A DNA stretch of 64,000 nucleotides, from NCBI GenBank assembly GCA_030704615.1, contig CM060733.1:9362001-9426000 (forward strand). Reading direction: 5' to 3'. The notes below the pieces were generated by a model, which was not told where the DNA came from, did no database searches, and saw only the letters and a program-made list of their open reading frames with translations. The translations under genes were made by a program, and so were the position numbers. Shown here piece by piece: positions 1 to 11,232 of the stretch (position 1 is its first letter; each line of letters begins with the position of its first letter). The stretch comes from Takakia lepidozioides. Taxonomy: Eukaryota > Streptophyta > Takakiopsida > Takakiales > Takakiaceae.

Positions 1-927
1 AAGGCTCTAGAACTTTCCACAAGGGCGACGAGGGGGCACGCTCTACAACATTCCAGAAGGAAAGAAAGGTGGGGACGACGCGCAGGAGTGGTGGCAGGAG
101 GGTGGTGGGGCCAGTGAGTTGCTCCAGGAGGAGCTTGGAGAGGTGAGAGATACAATGGTGGGGCCCAGTGGACTGCGGCTGCTCCAGGACGTCGAAGCGA
201 GGACGCCTTTAGATATGTGCTTCAATCAATCCTTATGTGCTTGAAGTTGCATGGTGTAAGTAGATCAACACTGGGTTGTGCTTCACCTCTTGTGATGGCA
301 GCTCGCTAGGCTCTCAATCAAAATGACCTCCTTTGAGCATCCTTGTTCAAACTCCAGTTGATCTCCTTTATTAGAAGGTTGTTTTTTTGGGGATTGAGTC
401 AATCGGCTTGGGCTTGCTGGTGAGTGCAACCGAGCTGATGGCATTCTCAAAGGCTTACGCCTCTTGTAGAGAGGGGTTGATCCTGAAGGTCGACAAGACG
501 AAGGCGAATGGTCCGGCCAATGAGAAAGGCGGCCTGGGCTGCTGGAATGCCTGAATATTGAGCACACTTGTAGAGGATAGCGTAGAAACACCAAGGGGGT
601 TCTGGAGCCTAGAGTTTTTTTTTTGGCGAATTTTTGCCAAAAAGCTCCTGTAAAAAATGAGCTGCTACCCCACTAAAGGAAATTTAAGGATTTTTTTTTT
701 CCCATTTTTGCCAAAACCTGAGGAAGAATGACGAGCCTGTCACAGCATGTTCTCCACGAGGTAGACATGTGGCGCCATCCAGTGGCTGCCCTAGCCTGCA
801 CGGACGGGCCAGATATTGAGGAGGGTTGGGGTGTGAATAGTCAGCGCCGACCCTAGCTATGGTGGAGGAGCCCACCACTTCCACCTGCAAGGAGTTAGGT
901 TTCGCCATATCCAGCGTACATCTTGAG
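1..927. other. left edge, no gene recognised
   Basis: Open frames here are short and resemble no family I know. Several poly-T runs (around 366-374, 616-623 and 692-700) break the sequence up. It may be the flank of the hAT relic or untranscribed spacer. I see no RNA gene. Confidence 0.5.
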
Positions 928-992
928 CCTTGCATTAGCCAGCAAGAAATGAACGCGGGGCCTTGCATTAGCCAGCAAAGAATGAACGCGGG
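928..992. repeat. 32-33-bp direct repeat, two copies
   Basis: Two adjacent near-identical units, 928-960 and 961-992, each starting ccttgcattagccagcaa and ending in gaacgcggg. They differ by one inserted base and one substitution. It is a simple tandem duplication with no evident function. Confidence 0.8.
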
Positions 993-1340
993 AGACGGTT
1001 ACACTAAGGTACACTATGTACTAATAGTTATCTCAATTTTCGTTAACTGTCGACAGTGTATCCCGGTGTAACTTTCGATAACTCAGTGTACGAGTGTGTA
1101 GATAGAGGAGATCAAGCTGCGTTATTGTGGGGAATGGAGGCTGCAGCGCCGAATTGCATATTCATGGACGACGGCTGACCGCTGGAGGGAAAGAGCCGGC
1201 TGCGGGCTGAAATGGCGGGCAGATTTCAATTCGTGGTGAGCATCTTGAGCTTTAGAAACCATATATATGCTGAGTGTGTATGCACTTGGCTCTAGCTGTG
1301 ATTGCAGTTGTGAACGACATGTTTATGCACGATAGTTGTC

Positions 1341-2676
1341 ATGGCTCCATTGAAAGTTCCGAATAATTTCAAGTACAAGTATTTCTTCAGTGATCGTGTT
1401 CATCATCTTGTTGAGGGGGAGTCTTCTAGCAATGTAGAGGCGGATGCTAGTGTAGAGCCGGAGGCAGGTGTGGTCGATCCAGCCATGGCTGAGGCTGCAC
1501 TCGAGTTGTCCAAAAAACGCAAGAAAGGGTATGAGCTTAACAGACATCTTCAAGATACATGGGCTGCCAAACTCCCATGGGCTGAATCAGTATGTGGGGA
1601 GGATGGGAAAGTCCATCAAGTACGCTGCAAAGTCTGCACTTGCATTGAGGGTAGAGACAAACTCTTTGTTCCGAAATTAGACTCCTTGTGGAAACACGGA
1701 GGGCGTCGAAAGGCACTTGTTCCCATGCCTGGTGTTGCTGTTGGTGAGTTTTATTTCATTAAAAACAGTGTGCATGTACGGAATGAGAGACTCTTTGCAG
1801 CAGCTGGGCGGGATACAGTTGTGCAACAGGTGGCAGTTGGTGCCACGATGGACATGGAAAAAAAACTGGTCCAATTTGCGCTTATCTTCCATTTGCTTCG
1901 TTATGGGCGACCCATGACTGATTACGATGCGGTGCTGAAGGCCACTAAGCATGCAGTACAGACATCCATTGTATCTTTGTCAGCAGATGAGGTGACGACA
2001 ATAGATAATCAGAGTTGGTTGTCTGTGCATGCATATGTTGTTCAGGACTGGAAGAGGGTTCCTATTTTGCTTACCCTTGAGCGAGTGGTGGAAGGGGGAA
2101 ATGCAGACGATTTGATGTATGTCATGCTTAGTGCTTTGTTGAACTATGGTGGCCTAAGCGACCAACAGGTTGGAGAGATCTCCTATGCTTAGGAGCTGAT
2201 GGAGTTTCAGACAAGCAGTGTTGAAGCGGGTTTATTGTTTGCCAAAGAAGGCATCATCAAATGATCAATGGATCTTGGAGCCATTGAATGGGAACTTGCT
2301 GGACCTACACATGTCAATGTTCAAGCTGACTATGAAGACACAGGCTCACAAGGTCATGAGTGAGCCATCTGATTAAAACCCACTCACGAAGTTGTGGCAA
2401 CAGTTGTCATCATCTGATTTACTTGTTGTGAGGTTGTCCGAGTACATGAGATTGGCCGAGATGGCAATTGTCATGGTACTTGGAAGTGTGGAGGTCGAAC
2501 ATACATTTTCTACAGTAGCCTTTATCAAGAATAAGCTACGTAATCGACTTGCTGGGCACCTGAACACCACTGTGCGTATGTATGCTCAAGACTTCTTCAC
2601 CCAGACCACCTTCCCGTATCATGAGGCCATCTCTGACTTGTGTGCAGAGAAGGCTCCTATGGGGGCAGCCCTATAG
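1341..2676 (+). pseudogene. hAT-family transposase relic (BED-like finger and C-terminal dimerisation region)
   Basis: The first open part (1341-2192, 283 codons) has a C-x2-C motif at VRCKVC followed by a conserved DSLWKHGGRRKA segment. That matches the degenerate BED-type finger at the start of many plant hAT transposases. The next part holds the SADEVTTIDNQSW stretch, which is like the first catalytic-Asp region. Stops interrupt the frame after 2192. A further in-frame stretch, 2392-2676, carries the hAT dimerisation signature with EVEHTFSTVAFIKNKLRN. About 380 codons remain against the usual 600-700, so much of the catalytic core is deleted. The family call is from motifs I recognise. Loss of function is inferred from the stops and missing core. 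The tandem repeats starting at 2661 directly follow. Confidence 0.72.
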
Positions 2677-3050
2677 TATGTTTTTTTGATATGTGTTGAT
2701 TGCAGGAGGTCATGTGGTCAGCACATTCAGACCTGAGTGAAGCTGGTTGCCCAATCATGAGGCAATTAATGACTGGTCTGTGGGGGCAACCGTGTAGTGT
2801 GTCTCTTTGCTATGTGTTGATTGCAGGAGGTCACTTTCAGACTTGAGCGAAGGTGGTTGCCCATATCAAGAGGCTATCACTAACTGGCGGAAGACTCGCA
2901 TGGGGGCAGCCCTGTAGTATGTCCATTTGCTATGTGCTGATTGCAGGAGATTTTGTGGTATCAAGCTCTTTGAGCGATTGCATAGGGCAGCCCTGTGTAT
3001 GTCTATGTCATTGCAAGTGTGTGTTGATTGTAGTGACATGTAGACCTTCC
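2661..3050. repeat. tandem repeat of about 120 bp, three to four copies, at the 3' end of the hAT relic
   Basis: Units start at 2661, 2782, 2902 and, shortened, 2985, each beginning with a form of gggggcagccctgtagtatg and containing tgtgttgattgcaggaggtc. Spacing is 121, 120 and 83 bases. The first unit overlaps the last codons of the hAT frame, so the array probably belonged to the subterminal end of that transposon. Confidence 0.8.
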
Positions 3051-6000
3051 TAATGATGATGCCTGCAAATAATGTTCATGAAATTTGATATGTCCTTACT
3101 GGCGCAATATAATCTGCCTTCACATAATTTTGTTTCCTGGTTGGTTTTTGGTGCATGTTGGGTGGTGTGGTGTTGCAGGGCATCCTATGTATGGGCTGGG
3201 CCCAGTCCTTAAAACTGATGTTCAATTCCTCCATAGGGTACTTTATAGATTAGACAACCAGATAGGATGATATAGAGATCTATTGCAGTTTGACGATGAG
3301 GTCACCTATGAAGAGGATGAAACCTGCAGGCCACAAGACTGCAGCATTTTTGTACTGGGAAGGCATTTCAGCAGACTAGTCCTACATGAGAGAATAAATT
3401 TTGATTGGGGTTCATTCTCACCTTCTGGAAGTTCACAGCTTTTGGCATAATCTGAAAACCTCCAAAACTTAGGTGCAATGACAGCCTCTGGACCGAGCAT
3501 AAAAAGGTGGGATAGCAGTCCTCTAACTGAGGAGGAAGGGGTATACTAACACCCTTAGTTTGGTGGGAAAGAAGAGTGGGAGGATACCCTGCGGAGTGGA
3601 ACCAGGGAGAAGACGCCAACAAAGCTGACTATGAAGAGAAAGGCAGTCATCCAGCCCAATTTGGGATCCTTTACATCCTCAGCATGGTTGCCCTTGATAG
3701 TCAGGACCTGCTGTCCATGGCCAACAAATGTCCCAAATCCCCCTGTAAATCAATCAACATCTTTCCCTCTATGTCAGTTTAGTTTCAGAAAGTTAGACAA
3801 TGGGGCATGTGGTCGGCGTAATAACACAGAGACACAAAGGAAGGGAACAAAAGAAAGAAAGAAACTTTACAGCGTCCACAGAGACTCACTCACCCCACAT
3901 TCACAAAACTGCACGGCTATCCAAGGGGGAGACCCCTTAATCAGACCATCTAATTGTGTTAAATAATCGTGTACATCAACGATTAACACTAAGGAGAATA
4001 TTTCTAAGAATCGGCCTTGATTGGCAAAAGCATTGGAGTAATGATCAGACGTGATCCTAGCAATTCATGGTTCAAGACATGCGTCTGATTCCACCAATGT
4101 GACCTAACCAGATTAGAAAACTTTTCCTCTGTTGACAAAACACACTATCTCAAAACTGCTCATAAAAAGTGCATAAGACAACTCCAATTCCAGCTCGTCC
4201 ATCCATCCCTTGCCCTTGACAACGGACAGTTTTTGGTCTATATCTCTGGGTATCTCTCTCTCCCTGCCATACAAGTTTACCAACTTTAAAAATTTAGAGG
4301 CTGAGCCAAAAGCCCAGGCCCTTTTGGGGTCTAGTTATTGGGCAAATCACACACAACAAAGTGATTTTTGTGTGAAGGGATTTCGAGAGGATATCTAGAA
4401 AACTCGGATCAATTTGTCTGTTTCAAGGTTAAGTCATACTAGCACCCCTTAGCCCACCCGATTCCAACTATCTTTCTTTAACGATTGTTCCCTTTCCCTA
4501 CTTTGCAAGTTGTATACATATTCAACCCCGCCTTCACATACCCTGCATGCCAAAGCACAAAAACTATGGGGGGCTCAAATCAGCCTTTTTTTTTTTCATT
4601 TATGAAGTTTCACAGACATGGCTATAGTCAGTAGGCTCCCTGAGACTGAATTGGCGATTATATTCAAATTTCTTGGTGCAACAGGTGGCAACAATACTTA
4701 AATTCAGGTTGAGCTTAGGCGAAGTGTGAAACCAAATAGTTATTTCTGATGGCGACACTCTGATTTTTAGGATACAAAATTTGTGGCTCCAATATTGGAA
4801 TTTTAATAGCATAGTTGCTACTACATGATACTTTGAATAGCAAGGATTGCGGCTGCTACTAAAGTACTTGGCCAGACCGGACTGATCTCTCTATATAGCC
4901 AAATTCGATTTCATGGCTTCAAAAGTCACAAGACACAATGAAGATAAACAAAAGTTTTGATTACAATAGACATACCTGTCAAGTGGCAATTGTGCAACTT
5001 CGGCACTGCTCTTTTATATAGTACCGAACAAAAATTTCAGCAATGAAACTAAACTGTAACCAAAATAATCACTCTAGTTACAGCAGCCGTTATCTCATTT
5101 GTTGCCATTGCTTCCACTATTCTACAAAACGATGCTCCTTGTATCTTAAATTGTTGCATTTAAAGAGAGAATTGAAGCAAATAAGTGTCAATGTAAACAC
5201 GAGTACTTGCATATCAAAGCCTTGACACACCTGGCGAGAATCCATTCATGCAAATCGTGTAAGGTTAGTACAGCTGTGCATTTTTTTTGGATGGTGTGTT
5301 TCACTTGATCAGGACTTTCTTGCTTGTCATAACTCATCGCATGTGCTTTTCATGTGACCTAGCACGAGTGTTGGTAAAGTGGTTAGCGGCATAGTGATCC
5401 CAAGTTACTCGCATTTTGTCATTTGCTGTAATAGAGGAATATGGAGATGAACTTAAGTCTTCTTGCGGAGTTGAGACGATGGCATCTTCCCGCTCGCTCT
5501 CTCTTGTTCGCTTCAAGCAGGTCTCTAAAGACTGAAGAATTGGATCTCAGAAAACCTCGTCGAGCTGGTGGAAGTGCGCAACCGGAATAATGTTTATCGC
5601 GATTAGTACTTCCCCATCTCCTTTACCGGAACTCCTGGCGCCAATGGTTTGGTGACAAGGACTTGGTCAGCTATCCATCATGCAACTTACAATGACCACA
5701 CATTCTGCGTTCATAAGCTTCCGGACTTTGGCTTCTTACCGGCTTGGTCACAGTGGCAAAATTCATTTACTGCTGAGGCTTCCGGTAGTGCACTACTCTT
5801 GCTGAAAGATGAGTTCTCTTTTGCTATCGCAACGGTGGCGACACAGCCGATCATGGTTAACACATTGACCAAACAATGGCGATACTTAACGATGCATTCA
5901 GGCCTAGAGATAGTTGCATTATTAAACCAGTATATAAGTATCGACATTCACACATGCGTACCCTCTATCAGTAAATAGCTGACGTGTCTGTACACGTGGC

Positions 6001-6217
6001 ATTGCTATCACTCACTCTAATCCCAAAGTTATCGCAGGTGATAACTTAATAACTACATGATATTAAAATCGTTCAAAAAGTGTATATTCCCACACTAACA
6101 CCTGTCGAACCCTAACACCTAAAAACCTGGATTGATAGTTTATCGATCGTCGTCTTCAATTCCAGTGCCGGACCATCTCGAGCTCCATTGCTGCAACTCG
6201 ACAGCACACACACGAGA
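3051..6217. other. spacer, no gene recognised
   Basis: Only short open frames, none over about 110 codons and none with a recognisable motif. The 5649-5978 plus-strand frame (109 codons) is the longest credible one but has no family signature. I see no RNA gene. Confidence 0.5.
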
Positions 6218-6328
6218 ATGGATTCGGCAGAAGCAGACGATTCCATGGACAGTGGGGGTAGAGGAGGGGGACGAGGAAGCGTAGGCTCACGCTTTGACAA
6301 ATCTGCACTCACACCACATCATCATCTG
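6218..6328 (+). CDS. possible first coding exon of an unidentified gene
   Basis: An ATG at 6218 opens 37 codons of acidic and Gly/Arg-rich sequence (DDSMDSGGRGGGRGS). It ends at a strong donor, CTG|GTAAGA, at 6328/6329. Composition and the exact donor suggest a true exon 1. I could not find a convincing second exon. The frame at 7191-7376 is a candidate because it is acidic and polar, but no clear acceptor joins it. The product is unknown. Confidence 0.25.
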
Positions 6329-6482
6329 GTAAGAGAGCCTCGTGGATATGGATCATATTACCTGGAGTAGCCGGGGACAACATGGAGAAAAAACATATAT
6401 GAGTTTAAAGTTCCTCTTGAAACTGAAGTTACATTTGCATAAACCAAATTTCTTCTCACCTTCAAGTTTTCATGGGGCTGGA

Positions 6483-6929
6483 AAACAAGTATGCATCAAC
6501 ACTTGTTTTGCAGCACCCCCATATCTCTGAAGAGTTCGACATCCAAAAATAAAGTTTTATTTTATTTTATTTTATTTTAGAGCTGTTGCAAAGCAAGTAT
6601 GCGTTAATGCACCCTTGTTTTTCAGCTCCCATCAAAACAAATTTTGTTTTTTTATAAAATTATTTATCTTTTAATATTAATATTAATATTTTAAATATGG
6701 AGGGGTGGCTACTGCAAAGCAGCTCTCATCAAAACCCCAAAAAAAGTTTGTTTGTTTGTTTGTTTTTTTGTTTTTTTTTTGGTTGGGGGGGGGGTGTGTT
6801 GTGGCTGCTGCAATTAACGTACACTTGTTTTCCAGCCCCCGTCAAAATCCATTTAAACAATCATTACAATAATAATAAAACAAAACAAGTGTGCATCACG
6901 CACATTTGTTTTGCACCCCCCATCAAAAC
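6483..6929. repeat. cluster of about five palindromic AAACAAG/CTTGTTT repeats
   Basis: Copies or half-copies lie near 6483-6520, 6588-6638, 6708-6735, 6806-6846 and 6882-6929. The best, at 6882, reads aaaacaagtgtgcat, then four bases, then gcacatttgtttt, followed by a CACCCCCCATCAAAACC-type tail. Each copy could fold into a hairpin. They sit in AT-rich DNA that also has a (TTTTA)n run at about 6555-6580 and a G-run at 6785-6795. They may be a small inverted-repeat (MITE-like) family or the end of a decayed element. Confidence 0.6.
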
Positions 6930-7548
6930 CTAAAAGTAAGAAAATAAAATAAATAGTTTCAACTCTATTTTAACTAATTCTGGACTTTTGTTTGGTCCAG
7001 AAATAATACAAGATATGTGAATAATTATAATCTATAATAGAAATAAAGAGATATATCTATAATTATTTGACTATTTGTGCATTATATAACAACAAATTAT
7101 GTAATCCTCCACACATTCTACGCAAAAATACAAGTATGTATTGTGGTCTTAGATGAACATCCACTGCCAAGTTGACGTTCATTAAAAGGAATGGGAGGAT
7201 GCAATGAATCAAACAATGATGAGAGCTCCGATATCCAAACTGACATACAGAAACAAACATGGAATAATGGCAGAACCAAATATGAAACAATGATGGCATG
7301 TGATGAAGAGGACAACATGGAAAAACGAGTCTGTCGGGATTTGATTGATGATATGAAACATTCATATTTTATTTGAGATTATATCATTCAAGGCGATGGA
7401 CCAACAGAAAAATGAACGTCAATTGTCCATCCGTTCATGGACTTAATGCCATACAAGCCATAGATTCTGAAGCCATAGAACCGTTACGGCTTATACTAAC
7501 TCATTAATAATACTGAACCTCCTCCCAAACGGCTCGCAGTCAAGGCAT

Positions 7549-8449
7549 GTGTCCGAAGACGCCTCCGGTTATCACAGCCACTTGCAACGGTCTCCGCTCC
7601 AGAGGATACGGAGATACTTTCAGGAAGGTGAAACTTGGTCTGCTGAGGATTGTAAGGATACCACCGGTTATATCAGGCCCGGGATGAAATATCTCGTGAA
7701 GGATATTCGAAGTGTTATTGTCAGGTACCCTGGTAGACCGTTTGCTACGCAGGGGCAAATACTTCTTGTAGATAATGAGCCATCAAAAGGCCTGCAAAAC
7801 CCACAAAATACTGGATTCTTTCTTTTCTCATTCAAGCCTTCACCAAACGGATTGCATGACCGGGATGATATGACAAAAGCAGTGTGGCCATATATATTGG
7901 AGATGGTTGGAGCTTCAACAGTCGTTGATTACATTAGCGAGAACCGGACAAAATGTTCTCATAAGCCTATTGGTCGAGACCATGCCTGTTGGGCCTGGTA
8001 TGGAATATATCTTGATCCTCATATTTGGATCCCACAACAAAAGAAACCTGATTACCTTTGTAGGCACGTGGATCCCACTCTTCTCTTGTTTGTTCATAAT
8101 TTGTTTTTCCAATTCTTTTGCAGCTGCATTTGCACTCTTACCTCAACATATCCATATGCAAAACTTCCACTTTGGGCCTAACATTTGTCATTTCCATCAC
8201 TTGTCCCCAGTTACATTCAAGGAACGAATTCCAAAAGAGGAACAAGAGCTGTGTGATTGGGAAGAATGGCGGCCGTGTCGGGAGGCTTCAAGGGCATCAA
8301 ATAGAGTTGGCAGTAACATTTCAGATGACAATGTCAGCGGATCGGGAAGCCCAGAAGTTGCAAATGAAGTTTCGTCCTTGTCCTCGTTGAAAGGGTTTCG
8401 GAGAAGGGGAACGGAATGGAAATTGTCCCTTGAGCACTCCACATCCTGA
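7549..8449 (+). CDS. unidentified two-exon protein, 278 residues
   Basis: Exon 1 is 7549-8059 and exon 2 is 8124-8449, with a 64-base GT..AG intron (donor T|GTAGGC, acceptor TTTTGCAG|CT). The join keeps the frame: 837 bases, 278 residues and a stop. That independent fit is the main support for a real gene. Residues 1-170 are globular-looking and rich in aromatic residues. A Cys/His-rich stretch follows (CSHKPIGRDHACWAWYG, later HFGPNICHFHH), which could bind metal. The C-terminus is a Ser/Asp-rich tail with SGSGSPEVANEVSSLSSLKG. I recognise no family. The start is the first ATG in the frame; an upstream exon is possible. The neighbouring minus-strand island begins 150 bases downstream. Confidence 0.5.
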
Positions 8450-8596
8450 ATGGAATTCACACGTAACGAAAGGATTACCTCGGAACAGATTTCCAATGAA
8501 GTCGTCGTTTGACAGGAAGGTCACAATCCGCAGATTTTCTCGCCTGGAGTAAAACAAGAACATCAGACCCAGTACTGAGAAAAACAAAAGGACGAG

Positions 8597-9259
8597 TTAG
8601 AATTCAGATATAAGTAATTTTACCTGACTCTTTCTGATTTGGGCTGTCCAACCTTCGTGCTGGGAAGAGAAGGAGGGAAGAGATGCAACATTGTGCTTCG
8701 GAGCCGCAGCCTCCGCCGCGTCCTCAACGGATGACATTCTCGAGGTAGATTTCACACCATTGACACTTAACACGGAGGGTAAGGATTGTAGAGTGAGGTC
8801 CACGAAATCCCCTGCACATTTGTCAAGTTGGCTTCCATCTTCAACATTCAATCCTAAACAATCTTGCGACAGAACATCCTTTTCGGGAATGGACTGAAGA
8901 AGAGGGTCGTGCAATTGAAGGGAAGCCAAGTGCCTGGATGATGCTTCACCGTCGATGACAAAAATCTCAACAGTAGTGTGAATGTTGTCCCTCTGTAGAC
9001 GAATTTCTGATATGGAGGATTCCAATGGAGGTCCCGACAAGAAGTTGACATCAGCAGAATCGCCATGAACTTGCAGAAACAAACTTACAAGGTCAATGTA
9101 CAGACATGGGATAACCTCCACTGCACAGTGGAGGTTGTCGGATTTGAAAAAGCCCCCGAGACGAGTTTCGGAGAAGGCCTGTATCTCAGAGGATCGGGAT
9201 GGTATGGGGTGGAGAAACGCATGGATGAGACTAGGAAATAGCAAACAATTCCATGTCAA
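8597..9259 (-). CDS. hypothetical open frame, up to 220 codons
   Basis: An uninterrupted frame. Its C-terminal two thirds look protein-like, with an acidic Ser/Leu-rich composition including SGPPLESSISEIRLQRD and GDFVDLTLQSLPSVLS. The N-terminal third contains the 24-base hairpin at 9113-9136, so the annotated start may be wrong or an intron may lie there. No family is recognised. It is the leftmost member of a minus-strand gene island that continues to 10838. Confidence 0.25.
   Translation of the reverse strand: MTWNCLLFPSLIHAFLHPIPSRSSEIQAFSETRLGGFFKSDNLHCAVEVIPCLYIDLVSLFLQVHGDSADVNFLSGPPLESSISEIRLQRDNIHTTVEIFVIDGEASSRHLASLQLHDPLLQSIPEKDVLSQDCLGLNVEDGSQLDKCAGDFVDLTLQSLPSVLSVNGVKSTSRMSSVEDAAEAAAPKHNVASLPSFSSQHEGWTAQIRKSQVKLLISEF
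9113..9136. repeat. hairpin: 11-bp arms, 2-base loop
   Basis: The left arm aacctccactg is followed by ca and the exact complement cagtggaggtt. The same arm sequence recurs in the hairpins at 10891 and 11092, so it is a repeated element of this island. Function unknown. Confidence 0.85.
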
Positions 9260-9378
9260 TTCAGATTGAAAAGGAAATCACAGTACACAACAGTTTTTCT
9301 AGAAAAACAATACAACCTATATAAAAAACCAATAAAAAATAAACATTGAATCACAGACGTGGTTGATCAATAAAATCT

Positions 9379-10125
9379 TTATTTTGAAGCATCATATTGG
9401 AGATTCCCGTAATTAGAATCATCAACATAATCCAGGAGAGGCTTAAACTTGGGATCGGTGGAAACATTCTGACAAAGCTTAAGTCCTATCCTCTTTTCCG
9501 TGAGATAACTGGAAACGGTGTGAGATTTCTTCATTTCAAGCAAATATTTCTGAAGAACCTTCTGGAGATAGCAAGAGTCCGTCTCAACGGATTCAAACGA
9601 TTTTAGAATCAGGCAGGATTCAGGCGGGTTCAACACACACTTAATAGCTGAATCGTTAATAAGTAGAGTGATACTCATGTTGTACTGACCACCAAATCTT
9701 TGTCAGATCGTCATCAATGGCTTCAAGAACAGACTCGGCGGGTCGTATCCTGATATAAATTGAGGGTGGACAGAAGTAGGACAGGAGATACAATCTTCTT
9801 GAGACATAACGAATGCTGGATAAGGAAGACCCCGAAGCATAAAGTCCAGGATAGGCTGCAAGTTCTTGTACATCATGCAGCTCCATGTACCTAGACGGAA
9901 ATGTTTGTTCAACTCTGTCCACATCTCACAATATTTTTCCCGCCTATAGACAAGTCGAAATCCAACAAGAGCTGGTATCATGTAGTCTGTCTCGGACATT
10001 CGGGGGACGCTGTAGCTCTTCTGGTGCTTCAAGACTTTGCACAAAACTTCATTCAGGTCAAAAATTATCAAGCGCAATCCTTTCGCAACTGGAGAAACTG
10101 ATGCTGCAATCTGTGAGAAATTCAT
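9379..10125 (-). pseudogene. FCP1/NIF-type HAD phosphatase-like gene with frameshifts
   Basis: The 10125-9703 frame shows a HAD motif I form, LIIFDLNEVL (about residues 19-28). A later block WTELNKHFRLGTWSCMMYKN corresponds to the W(S)S region of FCP1-homology (NIF) domains. The usual DxDx(T/V) second Asp is Asn here, as in the DLNG-type plant members. Downstream family blocks continue in other frames: an EAIDDDLTKIWW segment around 9725-9690, and ITLLINDSAIKCVLNPP in the 9678-9379 frame, which matches the NTLLLDDSPYKALRNPP-type block. At least two frame changes are therefore needed. A short intron could explain one, but I see no good splice pair. Family members dephosphorylate proteins such as the RNA polymerase II C-terminal domain. 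Its neighbour upstream carries CTD-like repeats. Confidence 0.55.
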
Positions 10126-10185
10126 ACATCCACTCAGTAACTTCTCGCACTATATTCAGACGATTCTAGATTATATACCCAAGAA

Positions 10186-10838
10186 CTACAGAATACTCCT
10201 TCTTATCTCTCTGAGTGTATCAGGCGAATAGTCTGGAGGGGTATATTTTGGCGATCCGGTGATACTATCAGGAGACGCAGGGGAGTATCCTGGAGATCCG
10301 GAGATGTCCAGTAGTTCTATGACTCCCCTGCTTGTTTCAGTGTCCAGAAGGAAGTTTGGAGGATAATATCCTTCAGATCCTGATGTGGATTCAGGAGATG
10401 CTGGCGAGTAACCCGGAGATGTTGGATATCCAAAAACGGTCACTCGTATCGCCGCCAATGTGTCTGGGGAATAGTCTGAAGGGGTGTATGTCGGATAATC
10501 TTGGGAGTAGGCAGGAGATCCGTTGATATCATTGTTTACATGAACGTTTTCTATTATTTCCGCCAGGGTATCCTTACAGATGACTTCAGGTGTATTGTTC
10601 GGGATTTGGATGCGTTCCACGGGGATTCTACAGTCACATTTTTGTCATTGACAGACACTTTGTTCGGCTCGGTAGACCCCCAACTGGATTTTTCATTTGG
10701 TTCCGAAACACCATGTTTTTGATCTGGACAGTCCGCTTCCATCACATCTACCGAACACCGTCTCTTGCTCCAATTTAATCTGGCTGTCTTGTACTCATCG
10801 TCAGACACCGGTTCCCCACCCTCGTTCCTCTTTCTCAT
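10186..10838 (-). pseudogene. RNA polymerase II CTD-like repeat protein, frameshifted
   Basis: The start frame 10838-10554 is a charged region of about 75 usable codons. A shift near 10620-10630 leads into the 10620-10186 frame, which is built from repeats. SPGYSPASPxS occurs twice. A (T/Y)TPxDYSPDTLxxIR unit occurs twice, plus a diverged third (TPEVICKDTLAEIIENV). The YSPASPxS units resemble the CTD heptad YSPTSPS. The gene lies 60 bases upstream of the FCP1-like gene on the same strand. A CTD decoy or partner for that phosphatase is inference only; a Pro/Ser-rich structural protein is the plain alternative. Confidence 0.4.
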
Positions 10839-10890
10839 TCTGACATAAAAACTAATCAGAGTGTGTAATTGGCTGACCCAAAGAAATATT

Positions 10891-10916
10891 GAACCTCCAC
10901 TGGGTAGTGGAGGTTC
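10891..10916. repeat. hairpin: 11-bp arms, 4-base loop
   Basis: gaacctccact, gggt, agtggaggttc is a perfect inverted repeat. It lies just upstream (5') of the minus-strand CTD-like frame. It shares its arms with the hairpins at 9113 and 11092. Confidence 0.9.
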
Positions 10917-11091
10917 CCAATTATCGTATCCCAGTCTCGTTGGAAAGAATGTGTCACACTTACAATGTTATACATATGATTCCATCACTCGTTCCCACAT
11001 CGTCTCAAACTGATTTCAATTTTCCCGTAATTATCCGATTTCATCCTTACTTTAAAAAAATGCCTTTCAACTTCCGCATAAGAATTCACGC

Positions 11092-11117
11092 GAACCTCCA
11101 CTGGGCAGTGGAGGTTC
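11092..11117. repeat. hairpin: 11-bp arms, 4-base loop
   Basis: gaacctccact, gggc, agtggaggttc is identical to the 10891 hairpin except for one loop base. A half copy (aacctccactgggcagt) is also present at about 18194-18210. Confidence 0.9.
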
Positions 11118-11227
11118 CATTTTCTAGTTGCTCATGTGCATGACATGGGTCTACGAATACTCTACTCTGGCCTGCACAAAGCCTACTGTTAGCATATGTC
11201 TACTATAGAATACAAGTAGACTAGGCT

Positions 11228-11232
11228 ATCGT
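11228..11232. repeat. 5-bp target-site duplication (left) of the gypsy-1 insertion
   Basis: ATCGT immediately precedes the 5' LTR. The same five bases follow the 3' LTR at 15692-15696. Five bp is the usual Ty3/gypsy duplication length. Confidence 0.85.

Noticed and set aside
8597-11117. firm call of an endogenous giant virus
   Set aside because: Hairpins and compact genes are compatible, but there is no capsid, packaging ATPase, polymerase or other hallmark gene in the window.
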